DNA of 11,066 nt from an uncultured Bacilli bacterium (GTDB lineage Bacteria > Bacillota_I > Bacilli_A > RF39 > UBA660): the NCBI GenBank assembly GCA_944332375.1, contig CALVJU010000078.1, forward strand, positions 1-11,066, read 5' to 3'. The position numbers were made by a program, and so were the translations under genes. Every line of letters begins with the position of its first letter. Position 1 is the first letter of the stretch. Of this stretch, positions 1-6,313 are shown one piece after another. The notes under the pieces were generated by a model that saw nothing but the letters and a program-made list of their open reading frames with translations, made no database searches and was not told where the DNA came from.

Positions 1-57
1 CAGGAATACAGATACAATGATTGTCCCAACAAGTATTTTCTCTGGTTTTACTTTCAT
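1..57 (-). CDS. N-terminal fragment of an unidentified, probably membrane-anchored or secreted protein
   Basis: The first 19 codons of a minus-strand gene are visible before the window ends. The start is ATG at 57-55, with a GGAG-rich ribosome binding site (AGGAG at 65-69). The peptide begins with charged residues (MKVKPEK) and then turns hydrophobic (ILVGTIIVSVFL), as at the start of a signal peptide or N-terminal membrane anchor. No family can be assigned from 19 residues. It follows rnr on the same strand, but the rnr terminator and a promoter lie between them, so it is likely an independent transcription unit. It does not resemble SmpB, the usual rnr neighbour. Confidence 0.65.
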   Translation of the reverse strand, partial: MKVKPEKILVGTIIVSVFL

Positions 58-98
58 TCTCCTTCTCCTCATCTTCCTATCAACTCCTATTTTATCTC

Positions 99-127
99 AT
101 TGTACCATACCTTTTTCTTGTTTTCTA
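99..127 (-). promoter_or_regulatory. Candidate proximal promoter for the partial gene at 1-57
   Basis: Read on the minus strand there is a TAGAAA -35-like hexamer (122-127), a 17-nt spacer and a TACAAT -10 (99-104) preceded by TGG, an extended -10. It would give a leader of about 35 nt. The -35 is weak; this is an alternative or second promoter to the one at 216-244. Confidence 0.35.
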
Positions 128-140
128 TCCTACTAATTCG

Positions 141-148
141 CCCCCCCC
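141..148. repeat. C8 homopolymer (G8 on the transcribed strand) in the intergenic region
   Basis: Eight consecutive C bases (G on the minus strand) stand out in an otherwise AT-rich spacer. They lie in the leader of the distal promoter and about 14 nt upstream of the -35 of the proximal candidate promoter of the partial gene. Tracts of this kind are prone to slippage. They are also prone to sequencing miscalls, so the exact length is uncertain. Confidence 0.7.
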
Positions 149-152
149 ATGG

Positions 153-165
153 TAACATTATGTTA
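153..165. repeat. Perfect 6-1-6 palindrome, TAACAT-T-ATGTTA
   Basis: Two perfect 6-base arms (153-158 and 160-165) flank a single base, next to the C8 tract and between the two candidate promoters of the partial downstream gene. The shape suits a dimeric repressor's operator, but AT-rich palindromes of this size can occur by chance and no regulator can be named. Confidence 0.35.
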
Positions 166-215
166 ATATAATGATTCTTCCTCATATCTCTCACCTATCT
201 CCTATGATTAATTTT

Positions 216-244
216 AGTATAGCAAATATCACTCCACAACACAA
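216..244 (-). promoter_or_regulatory. Sigma-A-type promoter for the partial gene at 1-57
   Basis: On the minus strand: TTGTGT (-35, 239-244), a 17-nt spacer, and TATACT (-10, 216-221) preceded by TGC, an extended -10. It begins right after the rnr terminator. Transcription would start near 209, leaving a leader of roughly 150 nt before the ATG, long enough for leader regulation. I recognise no riboswitch in it. Confidence 0.6.
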
Positions 245-245
245 G

Positions 246-269
246 AAAAAATTTGACAAGTTCTGTCAA
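246..269 (-). terminator. Intrinsic terminator of rnr
   Basis: On the minus strand the rnr stop codon overlaps a hairpin with perfect arms TTGACA (264-269) and TGTCAA (253-258) around a GAACT loop, followed by A and six T (246-251). The stem is short and AT-rich but the U-tract is good. The arm resembling a -35 box (TTGACA) is read here as terminator stem, since no -10 sits at the right distance. Confidence 0.6.
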
Positions 270-3200
270 GCATTTTTCACTGGTTTCCTTTTCAAATTCT
301 TTCCAAATTTTTTCTGATAAGAAAAACTAGCATTTAAATTATTAAATGAAACATCATCTAAACGACAAGATATTGTATCACCAATACGTAAGAAACAATT
401 TTTCTTTTCATCAAAATAAGAAAGTGATTCAGGATAATAAGTACATTCTTTTAAATCTTTTCTTGGAATAAATCCACGTAGTCCATTCTCTAATTGAATT
501 TGTATTCCAAACGGTTCTATCATCATGATTTTAGCTAAGAAATCTTCTCCAATAAATCCTTCTAAATATCCTACTTCAATCAGACGATCTACTTTTCTCT
601 CACAATTTTCTGCTTGTACTTCTTGAATAGAACTATGTTGTAATTTTTTACTCAATTCTTTTTCTAATTTCATTGGAGATTCTACTCTTTTTTGTTCCTG
701 AACATTCTTTAATTCTCTATGTGCTAATAAATCTGGATAACGTCTAATTGGTGAAGTAAAATGTGAATAGTGAGTGCTTGCTAAACCGAAGTGATTAAAG
801 TTCTCAGTAGAATAATAAGCTTTTGTCATAGCTCTTAAAAACATATAAGCAATCGTTTCATAATTTTCATCATCTTTTAATTCACTTAATAAAGACTCTA
901 TTTGCCCAGGTTGTATTCCGTCTTGTAAATCTAAGAAGTAGTCATATCCCATCTTACGTAATTTTTCCATTACTTTTTTTATTTCATATAAATCTGGTTT
1001 TGGATGGACACGATATTGAAATAAATGATCTTGTTCTTCCATATAAGAAGCAGCACATTCATTAGCAGAAAGCATAAAATCTTCAATCAATTTTTCAGCT
1101 TCTTTTCGCGGTTCAAATTCTAATCCTGAAATATTACCTTCCTGATCAAAAATGAATTTTGGTTTTGTCAGTTCAAAGGAAATCGCTCCACGTTCTTCTC
1201 TTTTTTTTCTCAATAAATGAGATAGTTTTTGCATGTCTTTTAATGTTTTTCTAAATTCTTCATACCCTTCTACTGGTTTTCCTTCTAATACTTTATTCAC
1301 ATCTTGATAAGTCATCTTTTTACGAGAACAAATAACAGATTCCCCAAATGAATAGTTTAAAATATTTCCAAAACGATCAATTTCCATCAAACAAGAATAA
1401 GTAAGACGATCTTCTAATGGATTTAAAGAACAAATTTCATTTGACAAACGAACAGGTAACATTGGTGTTACCAAATCAGCAACATAAACACTGGTACCAC
1501 GTTGGTTTGCTTCTTGATCAATCGCACTTCCTTCTTTTACATAATAAGAAACATCAGCAATATGAACACCTAATAAATAGTTCCCATTGTCTAATTTATC
1601 TAATGATATCGCATCATCTAAATCTTTTGCTGTTTGATCATCAATGGTAAAAATCATTTTATTTCTAAAATCAATACGACCTTTCCGATCTTTTTCTGTT
1701 ACAACCGTAGGTAATTGTTCTGCTTCCTGTAATACTTCTTTTGGAAAATGATTTGGAACGTGATATTCATCTAAGATTTGATGAATCAATGTTTTTATAT
1801 CATATGCATTTCCATATACTTTTACAACTTCTCCGTAAACATTTCCTCTATTTCTATTGACTTTTACTAATACTTTGTCATCTACTTTCGCATGTAATGT
1901 TTTTGTAAGATAAATTGGTTCTTCATTTTGTTGATCTAATACTGCATAATAACTTCCATTCATTTCTATGATTGTCGCAGGCATTTCCTGATAATTACTT
2001 CTATGTTTCATAACTTCTCCTAACTTTTCTTTTAAATCATAATGAATTTTAATCAAAACGGTTTCACAATCTTCAGCCCCGTTTACAAAACGTGTAGGTA
2101 CTAAAATGTGTTCTCCATTTTCTAGTTCTACTAATCCAAATGTTCCATCTGTTTTATAGTAAGTGCCAACTTGATATCCATCACGTAATAAATATTTATA
2201 ATATCCTTGTTTCTTTTCAATATGTAATCTACTTTCCAATGCGTCAAGCACTTGTTCTAATTCTTCTTTTGGTAGTAAAACTTCTTTTTGAATTTCTTCA
2301 AATGATAATTGTCCGTTAGAAAGCAATTGTTCAATTGTTTTCATTTCCTGGCGGTAAGAAAGTCCAAATAATTGGAATTTCTTCTTTTCTCTTTCTTCTT
2401 CACGTGATTTTCTAGAACGTTCTTCTTTCTCTTTTTGTAATTCTTCTTGTTCTTGTAAATAACGAAGTGTTGGTTCTATTTCTTCAAAGTGTTTTTCCAA
2501 AATAATAGAAACTAAAATTTGTTGATTCAAATAAGCAAAATAGTTTCTTGCAGGGGTTGTACAATGTGCATAACTGGATAATCCTAATCCCTTATGACCT
2601 GTATTTTCTGTTCGATAATAAGAAAATAATGGTAACATCTCTAATAAGTTCATGATATATTCTGGTTCTTCTAAAGAATTACAACAACGTTTGATATATT
2701 CAATCTCTTCCTCAGAAACATCAAAATCATTTAAACGGTACATCAGAGGAATTTGATTGATGAAACATAAACGAGATTGATAAAAGTTAACTAAAATTTT
2801 CAACTCTGAAATCATTAAATAAGAGTTTCCTTTTTCTCGATCATTCTGGTAATGAGATCCTGTTTTTAAGAAATAAGATAATTCCTTTACTAAGTGATAT
2901 TTATTTTTATGTCTATTTTCTTTATGATAAAAACTCATAATATCATAAAACTTTTTCCAAGTTTTTACTTTCTCATTCTTTTTATTTTTTAACATTTCAC
3001 TGACTTGATCATAGCTATAATTTTTCTGAATATGAACAGAACCTCTTCCAATTTTTAAGTCAATTAATTGATAATTCTTTTCTTTAGAAAACTTCAACTC
3101 ATATACGACTACTTTTTTCTCTGTTCCATTTGCATTTAAAGAAAATAGTTCTCTTTTATTTTTCTTACTAATAATTTCTTTTTCCCCTTGATACCATTTT

Positions 3201-4096
3201 TCTTTTGCTTGATTTAATAAACTGTTTTGTTGTTTAAAAATATCTGGAACATCCACAACATACAAGTTGACATATAAATCTCCATCTTTTTCTCGAATCG
3301 ATATCGCATCTTCTCTCAAGTTTGTTTTTTCATCGTCAATCGTAAAAATGTATTCATCCTCATATGTTTTTTCTCCAGGTAGAAAATGATATAACACTTG
3401 ATCTTGCGCTAAAAATTTACCATGTTTCATATCTGACATCAAAGATCCTAATTTACGAAAACGGTATTCTAGATTCACTGGATGTTGCAGCTTCTTCACA
3501 TGTTCTAACTCTTCCTCATAAACAGTCAAGATCTGTTCTTGAATATCTGGATAAATAGATGTATGATTCAAAATAGTTTTCATAATCTCGTGATAATACA
3601 AATATTCTTTCTGAACTGGGGTATTTAAACAAGAAAGATATGCCTTGGTAATCGTTTGGATCAAAGCTTCATCTTGAATCATTCCAAGCAACAACAAAGG
3701 TTGTTTTTCAATCTCCTGTTTGACATGTTCTAAATCTCTTTGAAAGAAGATATCTAAGAATAATACTTCTACTCGGCTTACTGTTTCTCCATCATGATGC
3801 AGATTTCCTCTCGTACATCGATAAACCTCATTTTGAATCTCTTGATAACGACTCCGAAATGGTAATTTTAATTTTCCTTCATTCAAGATTTTCTCGTAAA
3901 TATCATCAATTCTAAGTAATGTATAATATAAATACTTAGTAGAAACAACTTTCTCATAAAAAGGAAAAGTTCGAATTTCTTCTTCCAAGAAATCCAATAA
4001 TTTTTCAACTAATTGTTCATCATTACAATGATAATATGCTTTCAGTTGTTCATTTGTAATCTCTGGTTGTTTTGTGATTAGTTTTAATATTTCCAT
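266..4096 (-). CDS. rnr: Giant RNase R: degenerate RNB domain fused upstream of a complete 3'-5' exoribonuclease
   Basis: The 1276-residue protein is far longer than usual RNase R (about 700-800 residues). The C-terminal half is a full RNase R: winged helix at about 583-635, two cold-shock OB folds at about 640-765, RNB catalytic domain at about 800-1130, S1 domain at about 1178-1258 and a basic tail. The RNB site is intact: D819, D825, D827 and D828 match the four metal-binding aspartates, and TSPIRRY lies at 1114-1120. The family degrades structured RNA 3' to 5' in the cytoplasm and works in rRNA and mRNA turnover. The N-terminal half has a second, broken RNB copy at about 248-530 (D254, L260, E262, D263), joined by a charged, probably coiled-coil linker at about 540-573. 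The start is ATG at 4096 with AAAGGAG 10 nt upstream. No other start is needed, since the frame is open throughout. Expression must pass the hairpin at 4116-4158. Confidence 0.93.
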   Translation of the reverse strand: MEILKLITKQPEITNEQLKAYYHCNDEQLVEKLLDFLEEEIRTFPFYEKVVSTKYLYYTLLRIDDIYEKILNEGKLKLPFRSRYQEIQNEVYRCTRGNLHHDGETVSRVEVLFLDIFFQRDLEHVKQEIEKQPLLLLGMIQDEALIQTITKAYLSCLNTPVQKEYLYYHEIMKTILNHTSIYPDIQEQILTVYEEELEHVKKLQHPVNLEYRFRKLGSLMSDMKHGKFLAQDQVLYHFLPGEKTYEDEYIFTIDDEKTNLREDAISIREKDGDLYVNLYVVDVPDIFKQQNSLLNQAKEKWYQGEKEIISKKNKRELFSLNANGTEKKVVVYELKFSKEKNYQLIDLKIGRGSVHIQKNYSYDQVSEMLKNKKNEKVKTWKKFYDIMSFYHKENRHKNKYHLVKELSYFLKTGSHYQNDREKGNSYLMISELKILVNFYQSRLCFINQIPLMYRLNDFDVSEEEIEYIKRCCNSLEEPEYIMNLLEMLPLFSYYRTENTGHKGLGLSSYAHCTTPARNYFAYLNQQILVSIILEKHFEEIEPTLRYLQEQEELQKEKEERSRKSREEEREKKKFQLFGLSYRQEMKTIEQLLSNGQLSFEEIQKEVLLPKEELEQVLDALESRLHIEKKQGYYKYLLRDGYQVGTYYKTDGTFGLVELENGEHILVPTRFVNGAEDCETVLIKIHYDLKEKLGEVMKHRSNYQEMPATIIEMNGSYYAVLDQQNEEPIYLTKTLHAKVDDKVLVKVNRNRGNVYGEVVKVYGNAYDIKTLIHQILDEYHVPNHFPKEVLQEAEQLPTVVTEKDRKGRIDFRNKMIFTIDDQTAKDLDDAISLDKLDNGNYLLGVHIADVSYYVKEGSAIDQEANQRGTSVYVADLVTPMLPVRLSNEICSLNPLEDRLTYSCLMEIDRFGNILNYSFGESVICSRKKMTYQDVNKVLEGKPVEGYEEFRKTLKDMQKLSHLLRKKREERGAISFELTKPKFIFDQEGNISGLEFEPRKEAEKLIEDFMLSANECAASYMEEQDHLFQYRVHPKPDLYEIKKVMEKLRKMGYDYFLDLQDGIQPGQIESLLSELKDDENYETIAYMFLRAMTKAYYSTENFNHFGLASTHYSHFTSPIRRYPDLLAHRELKNVQEQKRVESPMKLEKELSKKLQHSSIQEVQAENCERKVDRLIEVGYLEGFIGEDFLAKIMMIEPFGIQIQLENGLRGFIPRKDLKECTYYPESLSYFDEKKNCFLRIGDTISCRLDDVSFNNLNASFSYQKKFGKNLKRKPVKNA

Positions 4097-4115
4097 AACG
4101 TTTGAACTCCTTTAC

Positions 4116-4158
4116 AAAAAAAGCGCGCAACGACCCAAACAAAGGCCTTACTGCGCAC
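4116..4158 (-). terminator. Attenuator-like hairpin and U-tract immediately upstream of rnr
   Basis: On the minus strand GTGCGCAG (4151-4158) pairs with TTGCGCGC (4123-4130) in an 8-bp stem with two G-U pairs, followed directly by seven T (4116-4122). It is the most GC-rich stem in the region. The T-tract ends about 20 nt before the rnr ATG, with the rnr ribosome binding site (4107-4113) in between, so no promoter fits downstream. The left arm lies in the last codons of the 20-codon leader ORF, so a ribosome there would block the stem. Attenuation is inferred; the hairpin and tract are seen. Confidence 0.7.
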
Positions 4159-4210
4159 TACGTTTTAATTTATGAATTTGTTGTTTGATTTGAAATTGTA
4201 ATACTCCCAT
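4148..4210 (-). CDS. Candidate 20-residue leader peptide of rnr
   Basis: A small ORF starts at ATG 4210 with AGGTGA (4215-4220) four bases upstream and ends at TAA 4150-4148, giving a 20-residue peptide that begins MGVLQFQIKQQ. It has five glutamines and is basic near its end (KLKR). It lies about 17 nt downstream of the predicted transcription start, so it would be the first ORF on the rnr mRNA. Its final codons form the left arm of the terminator hairpin and its stop is in the loop. No known family is recognised. Translation is inferred from the ribosome binding site and layout only. Confidence 0.5.
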   Translation of the reverse strand: MGVLQFQIKQQIHKLKRSAQ

Positions 4211-4233
4211 AATTTCACCTAACTCACATCTTC

Positions 4234-4239
4234 ATTATA
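4234..4239 (-). promoter_or_regulatory. Candidate rnr promoter (-10 element)
   Basis: A perfect TATAAT lies on the minus strand just after the ndk stop codon. The -35 region 17 nt upstream falls in the end of ndk and does not resemble TTGACA, though an A-rich stretch lies between. No terminator separates ndk from this point, so rnr may also be reached by transcription from the HAD-ndk promoter. Confidence 0.45.
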
Positions 4240-4251
4240 CAATATTTTTTT

Positions 4252-4767
4252 CTATTCGTCTCCTTTTTTTTGATATTTTTTCATTTTTTGTCTTCCAGTT
4301 TTTTCCAGTTCGTTTTGGTCTGGGTAAAATTCAGTAATAGAAAGTTCTGGATAAAACCTCATAATCTCTGCAATCGCACTTTCTTTCCCATCAGAACCAT
4401 GAATGATATTATAAGTACAACAAGTTTTGTCTCCATAATCTCCACGAATGGTACCAGGATTAGCCTCTTTACTATCTGTTGATCCCATTAATGTTCTTAC
4501 TTTCAAGATCGCATCAGGTCCTGACACAATCATAGAAATAACAGGTCCTGATAACATAAAAGACGCTAACACAGGAAAAAAAGGCTTTTCTAAAAGATGA
4601 GCATAATGTTCACATACTTGTTCTTCTGTCATAGAAAATTCTTTGACATAATTCACAGTTAAAGAAGCTTGTAAAAAACGATTGATCACTTCTCCCAATA
4701 ATCCTTTTTGAACACCATCTGGTTTTAACATCACATAAGTATATTCAATATTCTCTTGTTCTAACAT
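4252..4767 (-). CDS. ndk: Nucleoside diphosphate kinase
   Basis: This cytosolic enzyme transfers the gamma phosphate of ATP to nucleoside diphosphates through a phosphohistidine, balancing NTP and dNTP pools. Family residues are present (numbering from the start chosen here): K15 in LKPDG, Y55, F63, R91, T97, R108, N120 and catalytic H123 in NIIHGSDG. The protein has 171 residues against about 130-150 for most bacterial enzymes. The extra length is a lysine-rich C-terminal tail after about residue 150. Two in-frame ATGs lie 6 nt apart. The second (4767) is chosen because AGGAGGG (4775-4781) is 7 nt from it but only 1 nt from the first (4773). That ribosome binding site overlaps the stop codon of the upstream HAD gene, so translation is probably coupled. 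Confidence 0.93.
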   Translation of the reverse strand: MLEQENIEYTYVMLKPDGVQKGLLGEVINRFLQASLTVNYVKEFSMTEEQVCEHYAHLLEKPFFPVLASFMLSGPVISMIVSGPDAILKVRTLMGSTDSKEANPGTIRGDYGDKTCCTYNIIHGSDGKESAIAEIMRFYPELSITEFYPDQNELEKTGRQKMKKYQKKGDE

Positions 4768-4779
4768 ATCCATTCCCTC

Positions 4780-5487
4780 CTATTTCTGTTCCATGACTTC
4801 TTTTAATAATGTAGACACTTTATCATATTCTTTTGTCGCAACTTCTTTTAACGGCTCTACCGCACTTTTCATACAATATCCATGATAATTTCTAACCATA
4901 TCAATATCCGTATAGCCATTTCCTATCACATACATTTTATAATCATCTACGTTGAGATATTCTAATAACCATGTAACCCCTAAGCATTTACTGCATCCAT
5001 CACTGACAACTTCGATAATTCCATCATGTAAATAAAAAGCACGTACTCTTCCACTGTAATACTTACGAATCAGTTCTATCTTTTCTAAAGCTTGTTCCTT
5101 TGTCGCATATTCAATATGAATTTTTGTTAAATTATTCGCATAAGCGCTAACCCTACTTTCTAAATGACAACAACAAAAATAAAATTTGGCTGAGGATAAC
5201 TCTAAGTCTTTTCGTAATTGTTCTTTTGTATTTTTAGATATTGCTTCAGAATATAAAATCTCATCATCCTTATCTAAAATCGTCGCTCCATGGTTTAAAA
5301 TTAAAAAGTGATATGGTATTTTGTATTTCTTAATTTCTTTCATCATATCATAATAACTTCTCCCCGTTGCGATCACTACAATATTTTTCTTCCTCATCCA
5401 TTTCTTTAATAATTTAATATTCTCTTTGATTCCTTCTTCATCAATAAATAAAGTATCATCATAATCGCTGACTAAAATTTTTTTCAC
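4780..5487 (-). CDS. Cof-type (class IIB) HAD hydrolase
   Basis: A 235-residue soluble phosphatase of the haloacid dehalogenase superfamily. Related Cof proteins dephosphorylate sugar phosphates, nucleotides or FMN; the substrate here cannot be told. Motifs: DYDDT at 8-12 (nucleophile and acid-base aspartates), ATG with T41 (motif II), K167 (motif III) and GNGYTD at 189-194 (motif IV). The first acidic residue of motif IV is Asn190, a substitution also found in some relatives. A CCC run lies at 105-107. The start is GTG at 5487-5485, because GGAGGAGG (5493-5500) is 5 nt upstream. The ATG at 5502 would place the ribosome binding site inside the gene. It is first in an operon with ndk, 12 nt apart, which may hint at a nucleotide-related role. 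Confidence 0.85.
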   Translation of the reverse strand: MKKILVSDYDDTLFIDEEGIKENIKLLKKWMRKKNIVVIATGRSYYDMMKEIKKYKIPYHFLILNHGATILDKDDEILYSEAISKNTKEQLRKDLELSSAKFYFCCCHLESRVSAYANNLTKIHIEYATKEQALEKIELIRKYYSGRVRAFYLHDGIIEVVSDGCSKCLGVTWLLEYLNVDDYKMYVIGNGYTDIDMVRNYHGYCMKSAVEPLKEVATKEYDKVSTLLKEVMEQK

Positions 5488-5539
5488 AAAAACCTCCTCC
5501 ATCTAACACAACATACAACAAACATCATCCTACATGTCT

Positions 5540-5567
5540 ATCATATCATGTTTTTTTGCTATTTCAA
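5540..5567 (-). promoter_or_regulatory. Promoter of the HAD-ndk operon
   Basis: On the minus strand: TTGAAA (-35, 5562-5567), a 16-nt spacer and TATGAT (-10, 5540-5545) preceded by TGA, an extended -10. The predicted leader is about 45 nt. Its -35 abuts the -35 of the divergent promoter at 5556-5584, so RNA polymerase binding on one should hinder the other. Confidence 0.65.
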
Positions 5568-5584
5568 AGAGAAATTGATATAAT
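5556..5584 (+). promoter_or_regulatory. Promoter of the orphan gene at 5600
   Basis: TTGCTA (-35, 5556-5561), a 17-nt spacer and a perfect TATAAT (-10, 5579-5584) preceded by TGA. Transcription would start near 5591, only 8-9 nt before the ATG, so the mRNA has almost no leader. Confidence 0.7.
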
Positions 5585-5599
5585 ATTTGCGGTGATATT

Positions 5600-6247
5600 A
5601 TGAATGACTCTCTTTTTCGTAGTGTAAATCCAGAAAGATTTCTTCAGGTAAAGAGAAAACAAGAACAATTCTCTCATCAAGAATTCTTCTCTCAAAAAAA
5701 ATTACAACAAGAAGATCATGGTGCGATTTGTCTGATTACCAACGAACAAGTTGTTACCATAGAAAATGATCACCATGGAGCAGGTTCTCATACCAATGCT
5801 TTTTTTGAGGTTATCTGTGCGATTTACAATATCGACGGTCCAAAAACCGCTTCCATTACAGATTCTTCTGTTTTCGCATTAAAACGGATCTATCAATTAT
5901 TAGATCAAACCATTCCAATGAGAATTGTCCATGAAGGAGCTGGTGATACCTATTTTGGATCCAGTTATATTCTTGTCGTCTTTCCAGAATCCATCACTTT
6001 CCAACAATATGAATTATTAAAAGCATATACCGAGAAATATCGACCAGTTTTAGAAGCATGCCAAGTGTGCCATCCTAAGTTTATCATTTATAGCACCGAC
6101 CATTCTTTAACAAACTATGAGCCCTATTTTGAAAAATCATTGGAATTTGCTTCTCATTTGATCAATCCAGACAAAGAAATCATCGCTGATCAAAACATCA
6201 TCGGAGAAACTTTATCTATGTTAAAAAAGAAAAACAAGCAGATGTAA
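5600..6247 (+). CDS. Conserved-looking hypothetical protein, 215 residues
   Basis: I do not recognise this protein. It is a soluble, mixed alpha/beta-looking sequence with no signal peptide and no membrane segment. Noticeable features are a His/Gly stretch (NDHHGAGSHTNAFF, 57-70), a second one around HEGAGDTYFG (111-120), and a Cys/His cluster CQVCH at 154-158. The two segments with paired Gly and His could bind a metal or phosphate, but this is a guess. The start is ATG at 5600 with only a weak GGTGA (5591-5595), which sits at the very 5' end of the predicted mRNA. It is a single-gene unit, divergent from the HAD-ndk operon and closed by the terminator at 6231-6270, which overlaps its last codons. 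Codon use looks like that of its neighbours. Confidence 0.8.
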   Translation: MNDSLFRSVNPERFLQVKRKQEQFSHQEFFSQKKLQQEDHGAICLITNEQVVTIENDHHGAGSHTNAFFEVICAIYNIDGPKTASITDSSVFALKRIYQLLDQTIPMRIVHEGAGDTYFGSSYILVVFPESITFQQYELLKAYTEKYRPVLEACQVCHPKFIIYSTDHSLTNYEPYFEKSLEFASHLINPDKEIIADQNIIGETLSMLKKKNKQM

Positions 6248-6270
6248 TTCATACAAGTTGCTTGTTTTTT
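6231..6270. terminator. Bidirectional intrinsic terminator between converging units
   Basis: Perfect 10-bp arms AAAACAAGCA (6231-6240) and TGCTTGTTTT (6259-6268) with an 18-nt loop are followed by a T-run on the plus strand. On the minus strand the same stem is followed by T-rich sequence from the AAAAAAGAAAAA stretch upstream. It ends the orphan gene, whose stop codon is in the loop, and can also stop the operon coming from the right. Confidence 0.75.
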
Positions 6271-6313
6271 ATTTGCTCTACTCTTTTCCTAACCAGTTCC
6301 TAAGTACGATGAA

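Noticed and set aside
58..215. Known riboswitch or T-box in the leader of the partial gene
   Set aside because: No recognisable conserved core, specifier loop or terminator/antiterminator pair could be found by eye.
253..269. TTGACA boxes on both strands near 253-269 as -35 promoter elements
   Set aside because: They are the two arms of the rnr terminator hairpin, and no good -10 lies at 16-18 nt on either strand.
1417..1650. Plus-strand ORF of 77 codons inside rnr
   Set aside because: It is antisense to the catalytic RNB domain, which is strongly conserved. It has no ribosome binding site of note and a low-complexity His/Leu-rich product.
3364..3558. Plus-strand ORF of 64 codons inside rnr
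   Set aside because: A shadow of the rnr N-terminal half with no promoter or ribosome binding site and no recognisable product.
4270..4482. Plus-strand ORF of 70 codons inside ndk
   Set aside because: Antisense to conserved ndk residues, including the active-site region.
6059..6073. CxxCH motif (CQVCH) in the orphan 215-residue protein, as in c-type cytochromes
   Set aside because: The protein has no signal peptide or membrane anchor, and haem c is attached outside the cytoplasm. There is a single motif and no cytochrome features around it.
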